Shown here: positions 37,335 through 47,392 of the stretch, piece by piece
Position numbering within the stretch: the stretch's first letter is position 1
Layout: every line of letters begins with the position of its first letter
Assembly (NCBI RefSeq): GCF_034440735.1
Contig: NZ_CP140099.1
Span: 131,462-195,461 of the forward strand
Origin: Deinococcus sp. AB2017081
GTDB taxonomy: Bacteria > Deinococcota > Deinococci > Deinococcales > Deinococcaceae
Direction of reading: 5' to 3'
Length of the DNA: 64,000 nt
Translations under genes and position numbers: made by a program
The notes under the pieces: generated by a model
What the model was told of the DNA's origin: nothing
What the model saw: only the letters and a program-made list of their open reading frames with translations
The model's database searches: none

Positions 37335-39130
37335 ATAGTCAAGCAAAGATGTATGAATTTTTTAAGATATACAGACGGACTTTTGGATTAGCAATGCAAG
37401 CTGATAAAAATGACACACAAGTCATTCTAATTATGTCTTGCATTAATGCATTTTCGCCATTAATTGGCATTTTCATTACTGGACAGATTGTAAATCACCT
37501 TGCTCAAAATCCACTTAACGTCAAATACTTGCTTACTCTGGTATCGTGCTGGGCGATAGTCTCAATCCTATCTACTTATTTGTATACAATTTTACCTATA
37601 AAGCAGGCTCGGCTTGCGGATAAGCTAAATATATTCATCAATGTCAGTGTAATGGAAAAGAGCAAATCGTTTCAAGGGATTGGAAAATTCGAAAACGTTG
37701 ATTTTCATAATAACCTTACGCAAATTCAAAATGAAGCAGTGTATAGAGCTAATAACTTGGTTTTTATGTCAATTAACATTATCACTAATACAATTCTGTT
37801 AGCAGGAATATTAATTCTAATATCTAGTATTAATGTACTCCTTGCCGCTATACTATTTGTAGTCTTGTTACCATATGCAAAAGAAACAAGTAAAATTGCT
37901 AGGATACAGTTAGAAGAAAATTATGCCATGAACACAGACTACAGGAGAATATCTTACTATTCGCAATCTGTCTTATCTGGTACTACTGCAAAAGAGGCAA
38001 GAATGTTTAATTTTTATGAATTTTTTATTGAAAGATTTAAAATTCTTTCAAATGAAAGGGCCAATACATTGCATAAACAACGGATTGCAAGATCTAAAAT
38101 TTCCCAAACATTACTAGTTATTGAGGAATTAGTAGCATTTTCTGGTTTAGCTTGGTTAATACGTAGCGCTTATTTAGGTAATTTAACATACGGAAGCATA
38201 ATTATTTATATACAAGGTGTAGCGCGATTACAACAGGCATTAGATCAGACTGCTCAAGATATATCTATGCTATCTGGAGATCTGCTTTACATTAGCGGAC
38301 TTTACTCATTTTTAGATTCACATGATGAAATGGAAGGCGGACATTTAACGCCTAATCTCGACACAGTTGAAATTACTTTTGAGAATGTATCGTTTTCGTA
38401 TCTGCCTGGAATAGAAATTTTGAAAAATATATCATTAACGATTGACAACAGGCAAAGCATCGCCATAGTTGGGGGAAACGGCAGCGGTAAATCTACGCTA
38501 ATGAAGTTGATTTTGAGGTTTTATGATCCAACAGAGGGAAGAATATTGATAAATGGCATTGATTTGACTTTGATTGATCAGGAGTATTGGAGATATCACA
38601 TTCTTGTTATGTTTCAGGATTATAATAAATACCATCTAACTATTGGTGAAAATATTTCATTCGATAGTCAAGATATCAATTTTATGAGTGGTGCTACGAA
38701 GATTTCTGGATTCTCAAAAACTATGGATAGTAAACTATTAAGCTACTCGACTCAGTTGGGCCGGCAATTCGATGGCGTAGAGCTATCTGGAGGAGAATGG
38801 CAGAGGCTGGCTATGGCACGCGCACTAACGAAAATGAGTTTCGCAAAAATTGCTATTTTAGATGAACCCACGTCGGCTATAGATCCTGTAATCGAATCGG
38901 AGGTTTTTGACTCTTTGACTACTGTTCTAAACAAGATGACATCTATTGTAATTACACACAGGATGTATGCCGCTAAAGTTTGCGACATTATTATTGTAAT
39001 GGAAGAAGGACAGATTGTGGAAAGAGGCAATCATATTGACTTAATAAAGAGTAATAAAAATTATAAACAACTTTGGGATACACAAGCTGGATTGTATGAT
39101 TTAGCGTTAGGAGATAATAATGAAGATTAA
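37331..39130 (+). CDS. lanT: ABC exporter (permease-ATPase fusion) of the lanthipeptide
   Basis: A 599-residue half-transporter. The N-terminal 320 residues contain about six membrane helices (ISPLIGIFITGQIV-like segment, NIITNTILLAGILILISS). The ATPase domain has Walker A GGNGSGKST (near residue 382), signature ELSGGEWQRLAMARAL and DEPTSAID. There is no C39 peptidase domain at the N-terminus, so it exports but cannot cut the leader. It overlaps the hydrolase gene (ATGA) and overlaps lanB by 11 nt. It is AT-rich like the rest of the island. Confidence 0.85.
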   Translation: MNSQAKMYEFFKIYRRTFGLAMQADKNDTQVILIMSCINAFSPLIGIFITGQIVNHLAQNPLNVKYLLTLVSCWAIVSILSTYLYTILPIKQARLADKLNIFINVSVMEKSKSFQGIGKFENVDFHNNLTQIQNEAVYRANNLVFMSINIITNTILLAGILILISSINVLLAAILFVVLLPYAKETSKIARIQLEENYAMNTDYRRISYYSQSVLSGTTAKEARMFNFYEFFIERFKILSNERANTLHKQRIARSKISQTLLVIEELVAFSGLAWLIRSAYLGNLTYGSIIIYIQGVARLQQALDQTAQDISMLSGDLLYISGLYSFLDSHDEMEGGHLTPNLDTVEITFENVSFSYLPGIEILKNISLTIDNRQSIAIVGGNGSGKSTLMKLILRFYDPTEGRILINGIDLTLIDQEYWRYHILVMFQDYNKYHLTIGENISFDSQDINFMSGATKISGFSKTMDSKLLSYSTQLGRQFDGVELSGGEWQRLAMARALTKMSFAKIAILDEPTSAIDPVIESEVFDSLTTVLNKMTSIVITHRMYAAKVCDIIIVMEEGQIVERGNHIDLIKSNKNYKQLWDTQAGLYDLALGDNNED

Positions 39131-41831
39131 CTACTTTAAAAGATTTGTTTATAGACTTCCAATTTTAAGTTTTGATCAAATATCGCCTATATTTGAAGGA
39201 AAGTATGATATTTTTAATAATCACGATATTAATTCAAATTTGCTTAGGGCAGCCATTAAATATGCGAGTTCTGATTTGAATATTGAGGATAGCAGTATAT
39301 TATCTGATATCAAGTCTCGCTTATCGATAGCAAAATATATTATTCGCGCAGGCTCTAGGGCAACTCCATTTGGTTTATTTAGTAAAATCGGTGAATCTTA
39401 CCTAGGCAGTGAAGTTGCAGTGGTGCAAGGTGAATCAAGTATTTTAAAATATAATGGCTATAAGAAGCTAAAATCTACAAAATCAAATTATGTTGTTATG
39501 ACAAATACTTTTTATAAAAAAGATAAGATTGTTTATTATATTGTTCAAACGAGTAATGGTTACGAAACGAAGAATCTATTAAATAGTCCAATCCTAGAAT
39601 ATATTGTATCAATTACTGAAAAGCCAATTGATTTTGATACACTTGCTGACACGCTGTGTACGATTTGGGGACGAGATAATTATAAAGATATAATCGCTCT
39701 TATTAATAATTTAGTTTTTCAGGGCCTTCTAGTTTACGTAAATGACAATACTCTTGATATTGAAAAAACTGATTGCGAAGTCTTAAAATTATCTGACGAA
39801 TTAGATGGTAGTGTTATTATACCATTCATAGATGGCTCCTATCCTGATGTGCAAGTAAGCATAAAAAGCGGGTCGTTGGTTACTATAGACTCTTCGGCAA
39901 TTGAGGATCTTGGAAAAGTTATAGCCTTTATGGCCAAGATTAACTCTGCCTCCTTAACCAAAGACAGTATTAATAAGTACTATGAGCAATATATTGAAGT
40001 TTTTGATTACAATTTAACAAGTCTGATGGAAGTTGTTGATAATATTAGAGGAATAGGATTTCCGAAGCACTTTACCAATAGTAAAGACACTCAATCAGCA
40101 GTGACGAGCCCATTCTATAGAATGCTATTTAACAAATATCTAAAAGACTTCAGTGAAGAATTGCTATTGCCTGAAGACTTATTTAATCGTATTTTAAAGA
40201 ACAAAGATTATAATCTAGTACCTAGTACATTTGAAGTTTTCTTCACTCAGGGATATTTAGAGGGCCGCAAGCTTACGCTTTTACTCCCGGCTTTTGCTTC
40301 TGCGCCTGCTGGTAGATCATTAGGAAGGTTCTCTCATATTGATAGCGATATAGGGGAAATTTATGTTGATTTAGCAAACTTGGATGCTGATAGTAACAGA
40401 GACTTTCAATTAGTAGATTTGACATATACACATTTCAATAACAATGCAAATAACTTAGCAGTACACAAGAAGATACATGGCCTGACTTTAAGGCTTTTTA
40501 ATCCTTCTGGTACAACTCAAGAGATAAAACTCAATGAGATATATATTAAGCCAGAAGAGGGTAAACTCGTATTCTATCATATTGGTAGTGGTAAAAGGCT
40601 TAAATTCAGAGCCTCTAGTCTATTAACGTTGGAATCGGCTCCTGAAATAGTGCGATTTATGTTGGAAATGAGCGAGCCGGAGAGTATAGACCAGCTAAGA
40701 TTTGATTGGGGCCAATACTTCGATGCTCCATTCCTACCTAGAGTACGATACCGAGACATCGTCATTTGGCCTAAAACATGGCATATTGATAAAGATATTC
40801 TAATTTCAGGTAAAATAGATAGAAGACGTTTTACATTAATTAGAGAGAAGCGCAAAATTGATAAATATGTATGGTTTGGTATGGAAGATCAAAGACTTAT
40901 ATTAGACTTAGATAGCGATATTGCCTTTAATATACTTGATCAGAACAGAAGCAGTCTTCCCTTTCGATTCACAGAGGTTATATTTGATATTGATGGACGA
41001 CCGCAGAATCTAGAACTGCTGGCCTTCTATAACAAGTATGACCCGAACTATAAAATCAGTGAAAAATCTAATCTAACGCACAGTGTCTTAGTTGATGCAT
41101 CTGTAAATTCTAATGTTCATCAGATTGGCGGTAATTGGATATATGTCAAACTTTACGCTAACTCTATATTTTACGACTTTATAATTGCCAAAATACATTT
41201 AAAATATAAGGATTATTCTTGGTTCTTCATAAGATTTTATGATGACAGGCCCCACTTAAGACTGAGGATAAAATCTCAGAACTATTACTCTGATTTGGCC
41301 AGCTTGATGAATGATATGAATGAATTAAGGCAGGATGGCATTATAGACTTTATTAAAATAGATGAATACCATCCTGAAATTGAAAGATATGGGGGACGTG
41401 AAAAAATAGACGAGGCCGAAGCAATATTCCATCGGAGCAGCATAATGTACGCTGATGATTTAATTGGGGCTTCTAAAGAGACTAGATTTTTGAAAATAGC
41501 AATTACATTACTAAAATTAATTCGCATAATAGTAAGAAAAGACCAAGTGTTAAAAGTCACCGAGGAGATATACGATATGACGAGGCGAAACTATGAGAGT
41601 GTGGCCATTAAGCCATTAGATAGGTATGTTTTCGAAAAGATAGTCGAAGAAATAAGTCATATGCTGGAAGAAGACTTTGACAGGGATACATATGAACATT
41701 GGTCACCTTATAGCATAGCTAGTTTTATGCATATGCATCTGAATAGATGTGGAGTAGGAAGTGATCAAGAAATCGTATACTATAAATTGATTTATAAAGC
41801 TTTTAGGACGGCAGTAAGGGAACATAAATGA
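39120..41831 (+). CDS. lanB: full-length lantibiotic dehydratase LanB
   Basis: A 903-residue protein. The N-terminal glutamylation domain is marked by YIIRAGSRATPFGLFSKIG near residue 75. The C-terminal elimination (SpaB_C) domain begins near residue 690 with WFFIRFYDDRPHLRLRIK and YHPEIERYGG. It dehydrates Ser and Thr of the precursor using glutamyl-tRNA and then eliminates glutamate. It is one chain, not the split form found in thiopeptide and goadsporin-type clusters, so the product is most likely a class I lanthipeptide. Start ATG 39120 lies within the end of the transporter gene. Confidence 0.9.
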   Translation: MKINYFKRFVYRLPILSFDQISPIFEGKYDIFNNHDINSNLLRAAIKYASSDLNIEDSSILSDIKSRLSIAKYIIRAGSRATPFGLFSKIGESYLGSEVAVVQGESSILKYNGYKKLKSTKSNYVVMTNTFYKKDKIVYYIVQTSNGYETKNLLNSPILEYIVSITEKPIDFDTLADTLCTIWGRDNYKDIIALINNLVFQGLLVYVNDNTLDIEKTDCEVLKLSDELDGSVIIPFIDGSYPDVQVSIKSGSLVTIDSSAIEDLGKVIAFMAKINSASLTKDSINKYYEQYIEVFDYNLTSLMEVVDNIRGIGFPKHFTNSKDTQSAVTSPFYRMLFNKYLKDFSEELLLPEDLFNRILKNKDYNLVPSTFEVFFTQGYLEGRKLTLLLPAFASAPAGRSLGRFSHIDSDIGEIYVDLANLDADSNRDFQLVDLTYTHFNNNANNLAVHKKIHGLTLRLFNPSGTTQEIKLNEIYIKPEEGKLVFYHIGSGKRLKFRASSLLTLESAPEIVRFMLEMSEPESIDQLRFDWGQYFDAPFLPRVRYRDIVIWPKTWHIDKDILISGKIDRRRFTLIREKRKIDKYVWFGMEDQRLILDLDSDIAFNILDQNRSSLPFRFTEVIFDIDGRPQNLELLAFYNKYDPNYKISEKSNLTHSVLVDASVNSNVHQIGGNWIYVKLYANSIFYDFIIAKIHLKYKDYSWFFIRFYDDRPHLRLRIKSQNYYSDLASLMNDMNELRQDGIIDFIKIDEYHPEIERYGGREKIDEAEAIFHRSSIMYADDLIGASKETRFLKIAITLLKLIRIIVRKDQVLKVTEEIYDMTRRNYESVAIKPLDRYVFEKIVEEISHMLEEDFDRDTYEHWSPYSIASFMHMHLNRCGVGSDQEIVYYKLIYKAFRTAVREHK

Positions 41832-43075
41832 ACAAAATATTGGGATCAAATCTAGATATTTGGTTAGATAGGGTCGCTCTCCTGGCAGAGGAGGACAATA
41901 TTGAAGAATTAGGTATTGATAAATTTAACATAGGAATAACAGATGGGCGATTATGTTTGGCCTTGCTATTTATAGTATTATATCGAAGAACTTCAACCGG
42001 CAAATACAAATTTATCGCGCAGAAACAGATAAACCGTAGTCTGGAAATTCTAGAAGATCATCCCAAACTTATTAATAATCTCGGGCTTTATAACGGATTC
42101 TCTGGATTAATCTATATTTTATCAGATCTTTATAAAAACGAGGGTCTATACAAAAACGCTCTGCTTTTTCTTGCCTCTGAGCATGAGAAAGTAGTTTACG
42201 GTCAATACTTAAATTATAGTGACCGCCAGTCTCTGCCTCTTGATAGTTATGACTTAATCTCAGGACTCGTTGGAATTGGATTATCCAGGCTAAAGTATTC
42301 AGCATCCACTACGAATAAAGATTCATTGTTGCATCATATTATAACTATTCTTTGTAAGCATTCTAATAAAGAAAAACCATTCATTACAATGCGTCGAGAT
42401 TACAACGAATGGGATTTAGTAACATATAATGCCTTCGATGGAATTATAAATTTAGGTATGGCGCATGGGATTATGGGCGTGATATCATTAATATCAAAAT
42501 ATCAACAAGTTTATAATGATAAAAATACAATACAAAGTCAAAATAAATTATGTGATTTAGCAATGAAAGGCGTATTAGAGGTAAACCATGAGATTGAATA
42601 TGCGAATTGTCTCGTTGAAAAAGAGGGTCATCTCAAACGAGACAGGCAATACCGAGGAGTTTCATGGTGCTATGGAAATGTGGGGGCTGCAATTGGTTTT
42701 AGAAGAGCAACACAGACTGGGTATTCGAATCCACGCGTGAATGAGATCTTGTATTCACTGATGGATAGAAAATCAAGTCACTTATCTAAATACACTGCGG
42801 GTACTACTATGTGTCATGGTGTATCAGGTATCGCGAGAACTGCAAAATCTATGGATAATGATGAGATATATAATGAAATGATTGAATTCATAAGTGAAGT
42901 GTTTAATCATAGCGATTCAATGGGGGGATTTTTTGACGTACGCAATAGTAACGGGATTAGAAGTGTACACAAATCTATTTCGTCCTTGGACGGATCAATC
43001 GGCCCAGCAATTTCTCTTATATTGGATGGCACGTCGATTGCTAGTCCTTTAGACGAAATAATGCTCATTACTTGA
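41828..43075 (+). CDS. lanC: lanthionine synthetase LanC (cyclase)
   Basis: A 415-residue protein with the LanC toroid repeats (LYNGFSGLIYILSDL, GIINLGMAHGIMGVISLI). The zinc ligands are visible: Cys281 in GVSWCYGNVG, and Cys329 and His330 in TTMCHGVSGIA. It joins dehydrated residues to cysteines in thioether rings. Its ATG overlaps the lanB stop (ATGA). It is the last gene of the operon; no immunity genes (LanFEG or LanI), protease LanP or regulator follow before the IS110 element. Confidence 0.92.
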   Translation: MNKILGSNLDIWLDRVALLAEEDNIEELGIDKFNIGITDGRLCLALLFIVLYRRTSTGKYKFIAQKQINRSLEILEDHPKLINNLGLYNGFSGLIYILSDLYKNEGLYKNALLFLASEHEKVVYGQYLNYSDRQSLPLDSYDLISGLVGIGLSRLKYSASTTNKDSLLHHIITILCKHSNKEKPFITMRRDYNEWDLVTYNAFDGIINLGMAHGIMGVISLISKYQQVYNDKNTIQSQNKLCDLAMKGVLEVNHEIEYANCLVEKEGHLKRDRQYRGVSWCYGNVGAAIGFRRATQTGYSNPRVNEILYSLMDRKSSHLSKYTAGTTMCHGVSGIARTAKSMDNDEIYNEMIEFISEVFNHSDSMGGFFDVRNSNGIRSVHKSISSLDGSIGPAISLILDGTSIASPLDEIMLIT

Positions 43076-43412
43076 AGCATAGATATCTGTGGCTAAGTAG
43101 ATGACAGTTTGGCGGCGAAGCCCTCTATAGGGGTCAAAAGTCTGGGGTAGAGATGAAAAGTCGGCTCCTGTACGGTGTTTTCTTGTGTCGTAGGCCGGGC
43201 CGCTGTTCCTGATCAGAATGGAGAGGTCAGGCCAGCCCGGATCGACAAGCCTGTGTGTTTTCTCGGCCCACCAAGGCCGCATCGCAGTTATGGCCGATCC
43301 GGGTGCTTTCTCCGCGACTGCACCCTATCCGAGGCCACCAAGCCTGCACCACAAGAACGAGTCTCGAGAAAGCGTGTCGCTGACGACCCTCTCACCTTCT
43401 CTGGAGGTTTGT
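43076..43412. other. gene-free junction at the right border of the AT-rich island
   Basis: The base composition returns to GC-rich over about 150 nt after lanC. No gene is seen before the IS110 transposase; the left end of that element should lie here, but IS110 elements have no clear terminal repeats. Confidence 0.5.
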
Positions 43413-44417
43413 ATGGTTGTGCTCGGACTCGATGTCGGCAAGGACAGTCTCGCAGCATGTTTTCTCCTCCCCGCACCGTCAGGTGCCATCACCCTGCCCG
43501 CTGTTCCCAATACCCAAGCGGGGTTCAAAGCGCTGCTGCGCTTTGCTCATCAGCATGACGTCGTGCCGGCAGACCTCCACGTGGTCATGGAAGCCACCAG
43601 CGTGTACTGGGAGGAATGCGCAACGGCCCTGCACGAAGCACGGTGTACGGTCAGCGTGGAGAACCCCGCCCAGATCAAGTACTTCGCCAGATCCATCCTC
43701 CGGCGTGGGAAAACCGACTGCATGGATGCGGAGACGATTGCCCGGTACGGCGCGACCCGGCCGCCCAAGGCCTGGCACCCTCCAGATCAGCACAGCACCG
43801 AGCTCAAACTGCTGGTTCGTGAACGCACGGCCCTCACCACTACAGTGCAACAGGAACGGAATCGACGCCATGCGATGGAGCACCGCTCCACCTCCTCGCC
43901 CACCCTGTTGACGTTGGTTGACGAGCGTATTGAGCTGCTGGAACAGCAGATCAAGGCCATCGAAGCGGCGATGAAGCAGCTGTTGGCGGGCCATGCGCGA
44001 CTGGAGCCGCAAATGCGGCTCCTGCTCAGCGTGCCGGGCTTTGGATTCTTGAGTGCCGTATCCGTTCTGGCGGAAACCGACGGCTTCTCCGCCATTGAGA
44101 CGGGGGCCCAGCTCTGCGCGTTTTGCGGGATTGCGCCGTCCCCCGTCCAGTCGGGAACCAGTGTCAGGGGACGGGGTCGGATCTCGAAGATGGGCAACGC
44201 CCATCTCCGACGGACCGCGTACTTGGCAGCCCTGGGGGCGGCCCACAGTCATGGACGTCTCGGCGTGTTTTATCAACACCTGCGGCTGGCGGGGAAACCA
44301 CCGAAAGTGGCTCGGATCGCGCTGGCTCGAAAGCTGCTTCGCGTTGGCCTGGCGGTGGTGAAGTCTGGCCAGCCGTACCAGGAGGACTATCAGCGCCCGG
44401 AACATACCGCAGCTTGA
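43413..44417 (+). CDS. IS110-family transposase
   Basis: About 334 residues from ATG 43413, with GGAGG 6 nt upstream. The N-terminal DEDD (RuvC-like) domain shows VVLGLDVGKDSLAACF, VVMEATSVYWEE and DCMDAETIARYG. The C-terminal domain has LLLSVPGFGFLSAVSVLAE and the PSPVQSGTSVRGRGRISKMG motif with the catalytic serine. IS110 enzymes use a bridge RNA from the flanking non-coding part of the element. The gene is intact. Confidence 0.92.
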   Translation: MVVLGLDVGKDSLAACFLLPAPSGAITLPAVPNTQAGFKALLRFAHQHDVVPADLHVVMEATSVYWEECATALHEARCTVSVENPAQIKYFARSILRRGKTDCMDAETIARYGATRPPKAWHPPDQHSTELKLLVRERTALTTTVQQERNRRHAMEHRSTSSPTLLTLVDERIELLEQQIKAIEAAMKQLLAGHARLEPQMRLLLSVPGFGFLSAVSVLAETDGFSAIETGAQLCAFCGIAPSPVQSGTSVRGRGRISKMGNAHLRRTAYLAALGAAHSHGRLGVFYQHLRLAGKPPKVARIALARKLLRVGLAVVKSGQPYQEDYQRPEHTAA

Positions 44418-44505
44418 CACGGAGGGAACAAGACCCTATCTGCGATGAAGCACACCAGGAACCGACCCGCTCAGGATAACCTCTCCGGGCGGTTGTGTTG
44501 CCTTA

Positions 44506-45577
44506 CTGATCCGTGCTTAAGTCAGTAGCGATGCCGTAAACTGCGTTCCTCGGATGAACGCAAGCGGCAGGGCTTTGCGCCGGATGCGCTGCCAGCCCAC
44601 CGTCAGCCGCTTCTTCAACTCGCTCATCGACATCGCGCAGAAGTTCCCCACCACATTCCGTTTGAGATCGGCCCAGATCAACTCGATCGGGTTCAATTCC
44701 GGCGCATACGGCGGCAGGTAGAGCAACGACAGGCGTTCGTGCAGGTGCACGAACGCTTGCACCGCCTTCGACCGGTGGATCATGGCGCGATCCAGCACCA
44801 CGATCACCTCCCCATCCACATGTCGCAGGACATGCTCCAAGAACGTCACGACCCCAGGTGAGCGCACCGCGCCGCGGTGCGTGTGGTGCAGGAACTGCCC
44901 ATCAGTCGTGATGGCACCGATCACGGACAGATGTTCCCAGCGCAGCTTTGTGGGGATGATCGGCGTCTGCCCACACCGCCCCCAGGTGCGAACTTTCGTC
45001 GTTTTCAGACTGAAGCCGCTTTCGTCCAGAAACACCACGGTCGCGCCCTCAGCGATTTTTTTTCCCCAGGGCCTCTCGCTGAACACGAACCCAGGTGGCG
45101 ATGTCGTCTTCGTGGCGTTCCACGGCCCGCAGTGCGGGCCGCTGATACGTGAATCCCCAACTGCGGAGGATCCGGGAGAGGTGCGCCCGATCGAGCCACA
45201 CGCCATAGGTCACGCCGATCACGTGGCGGATCTTCGGGATCGTCCAGCCACTGGTCTCAAAGCCGTGCGACCGGGGATCGCCGTCGATCATGGCCCCGAT
45301 CTCGTCCTGCTGGGCTGCAGTCAGACGCCGTGGTCGACCGGTGGCGCGGGAAGCGCGCAGCGCGTCCTCTCCATCGCGCCGCAGCCGAGCACGCCATGCA
45401 CGGATCGTCACCTCGGCCACGCCGAACTGCTGGGCCAGGTCGCGGGTCGGGCGGCCGGAGTCAGCGAGGGCGGACTGGGCGGCAAGACGCCGTTCTTCCT
45501 GCTGGGTGCGCGTGAGGTGGCTTGGCCGCCAGAAGGAAATCGTCACACCCTATGCTACATATTTACGCATGGATCAG
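44506..45577 (-). mobile_element. IS630-family element flanked by TA
   Basis: The ends CTGATCC (44506) and GGATCAG (45577) extend into an imperfect inverted repeat of about 30 nt. They are flanked by TA at 44504-44505 and 45578-45579, the normal target duplication of the Tc1/IS630 group. It is 1072 bp long. Confidence 0.8.
44517..45546 (-). CDS. IS630-family transposase in two frames joined at an A8 run
   Basis: The first frame (45546-45049, 165 aa) has the helix-turn-helix part (TRDLAQQFGVAEVTIRAW and HLSRILRSWGFTYQR). The second frame (ending at 44517) carries the DDE domain: VVFLDESGFSL, VVLDRAMIHRSK and YLPPYAPELNPIELIW. The switch falls at eight adenines (45056-45063 on the complementary strand), moving the reading by +1 (equal to -2). 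Slippage at an A run is known for some elements of this family, so the element may be active, although a simple mutation is not excluded. Confidence 0.8.
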
Positions 45578-45597
45578 TAAGTTGCCAGAACCCCCCA
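45578..45597 (-). repeat. solo terminal remnant of an IS6-like element
   Basis: TAAGTTGCCAGAACCC is identical to the right end of the IS6-like copy at 48954-48969. No other part of such an element is next to it; the IS630 element is inserted at its TA. The interval 45598-45938 shows no gene that I can support. Confidence 0.5.
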
Positions 45598-45938
45598 GGC
45601 TCAGACCAGGGCCTTCGCAGGACGGAGGGGCTGGCATGGGCGGCACTCGTCAGGACGGACAGGTGTGGCAGACCGGCAATCACTGCTGAGCACAGGAAAA
45701 AGGCATGAAGACAGCGTGTGAGGTTCAGCTCTCCATCAGCCCCTGATCGGGCGTCACCGGGTTGCGCTGCAGATCGTCGTTCTCCGGAGCGTACCGTTCG
45801 CCATCTCCACGTGCAGGTCATGGCCACGGAGCGGGGGGAGCGGCCATCCACGGGCTTTCGCCGGTGGTGGGTCAGGGGTCGGCGGTCAGCGGGTGTGTCG
45901 TCCACGATCACCCCTTTTCCGGTGTCACCTGACGGTGG

Positions 45939-47369
45939 TCAGCTCTCTGCGGAGGTCAGCGGTACGCCCTCGTCCTTGAGGCGTACCACCACCGTTTCGA
46001 CGAAGTCGTGCATAGAGAGGGCCGCCATGGCGGCGTTGGCCTCGCGGAGCAGTGCGCTCGCAGACATCTCCCCGGCCAGGCACCTCGCCTCGAGGAGTTT
46101 CCAGTGCTCCTGACCCACGCGCTTGCCGAGCAGCAGCTTGATCGCGCCGCGGTGACGCTCCCACTGCTCTTCAGCGGGCAGCGCGTCCTCGAACCGCCGG
46201 AGCTCGTCAAACGCCGCCTGCGGATCTTCCTCCACTGGATGTGTGGTCGATCCTTTCATCTGTGACACCGCAGCCACCAGGCCACCGCCACCCGCCGTGT
46301 CCACGTACTTTCCGCTGCCATCGTTCAGGATGTCCCAGGCGTACGCGCCTCGGGACTTGCGGATCCGGCTCGTGCTCGCCAGGATGCGCTCAGCCAGCGC
46401 GAGGCGCGCCCGTGCCGCATCGACCGTATGTTTGCGGATGTACGCCCGTGCCTGGCTGTCGGGGATTTCCAGCAGTTTGAGGCGACCGACGAGTTCGAGC
46501 TGCTCGGCGGTCAGTGGATAATCCGGCCGCTGCGGATTGAGGACGTACCTCACCCGCTGTGTGGCGCCACGTCCACTCAGCACCGCGCTTTTCAAAAATT
46601 CGCTGGCGATGAGCTCGTCGTGGATCGGCGAGATCGTGCGCCGGATGCTGTCCGGCCGCAGGTTGGTGAGCCGCAGCAGCTTGCCGAGTTCCAACAGCCC
46701 GAAGTCCAGATGCCCCTCGCTCGAGGCCTGGGGATCGCTGTACCACAGCGTGTCCAGCAGGCGGAACAGCATCCGGCTCTGGCTGCCCGGGAGCTTGAGC
46801 ATGAAGTCAAGATCAAACGGCCGCACCCGGGGCGAGGACAGACTTGCCGCCACCTCCTTGTCGAGGGTCACCCGCAGCTTCGTTCCCGCGCCGAACGACT
46901 TGAGGTTCAGCGACGTCGCCTCGGCGGCTACCTCCTCCACTCGCTCGATGAACCGGAACGTGACCCGGCGGGCGGTGCCCCCAGGATGGTCGAGCCACCC
47001 GGAGATCTTGTACATCGTGCCGGAGAGACGCGTGAGGCTGTCGTGGATGATGCGGTAGTTCTGGCTGCTGTCGGTGCGGCCCAGCATCTTCAGGAGGGCG
47101 TAGGCGCTGCACTCGACCGAGTTGTCCCTGGGTTTGCCCCGTTCGAGGAACAGGTTACTCAGCACGAGCATCATGTCGTTGTCGGGGCCATGTGGGAATC
47201 CGTAGGCGTTACCCAGGCATTCGACGTGCATTTCACGCCCGGCGATGACGAACGAATGCTCCCAGCGCGTCTCCCCTGCCTTGAGCCGCGTGAGGCAACT
47301 GATCAGTGACGCCTCCGCGAGATTGAGGTCATCAAAGTTGGATCTCAGGGCCAGGGGCGATGAGGTCAT
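45939..47369 (-). CDS. repA: plasmid replication initiator (RepA-like)
   Basis: A 476-residue protein resembling the replication initiator A family of Deinococcus plasmids. Two winged-helix-like parts are suggested: residues 60-150 (VECSAYALLKMLGRTDSSQN, ISGWLDHPGG) and residues 210-290 (LELGKLLRLTNLRPDSIRRT, RVRYVLNP). It is followed by a helical C-terminus (DSQARAYIRKHTVDAARARL). It lies directly beside nine iterons (47502-47787) and a 16-bp dyad in front of its start. This is the replication region of the replicon. I recognise it by layout and family style, not by a catalytic motif. Confidence 0.75.
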   Translation of the reverse strand: MTSSPLALRSNFDDLNLAEASLISCLTRLKAGETRWEHSFVIAGREMHVECLGNAYGFPHGPDNDMMLVLSNLFLERGKPRDNSVECSAYALLKMLGRTDSSQNYRIIHDSLTRLSGTMYKISGWLDHPGGTARRVTFRFIERVEEVAAEATSLNLKSFGAGTKLRVTLDKEVAASLSSPRVRPFDLDFMLKLPGSQSRMLFRLLDTLWYSDPQASSEGHLDFGLLELGKLLRLTNLRPDSIRRTISPIHDELIASEFLKSAVLSGRGATQRVRYVLNPQRPDYPLTAEQLELVGRLKLLEIPDSQARAYIRKHTVDAARARLALAERILASTSRIRKSRGAYAWDILNDGSGKYVDTAGGGGLVAAVSQMKGSTTHPVEEDPQAAFDELRRFEDALPAEEQWERHRGAIKLLLGKRVGQEHWKLLEARCLAGEMSASALLREANAAMAALSMHDFVETVVVRLKDEGVPLTSAES

Positions 47370-47392
47370 CTTCTTTCAAAATAACACATCGA

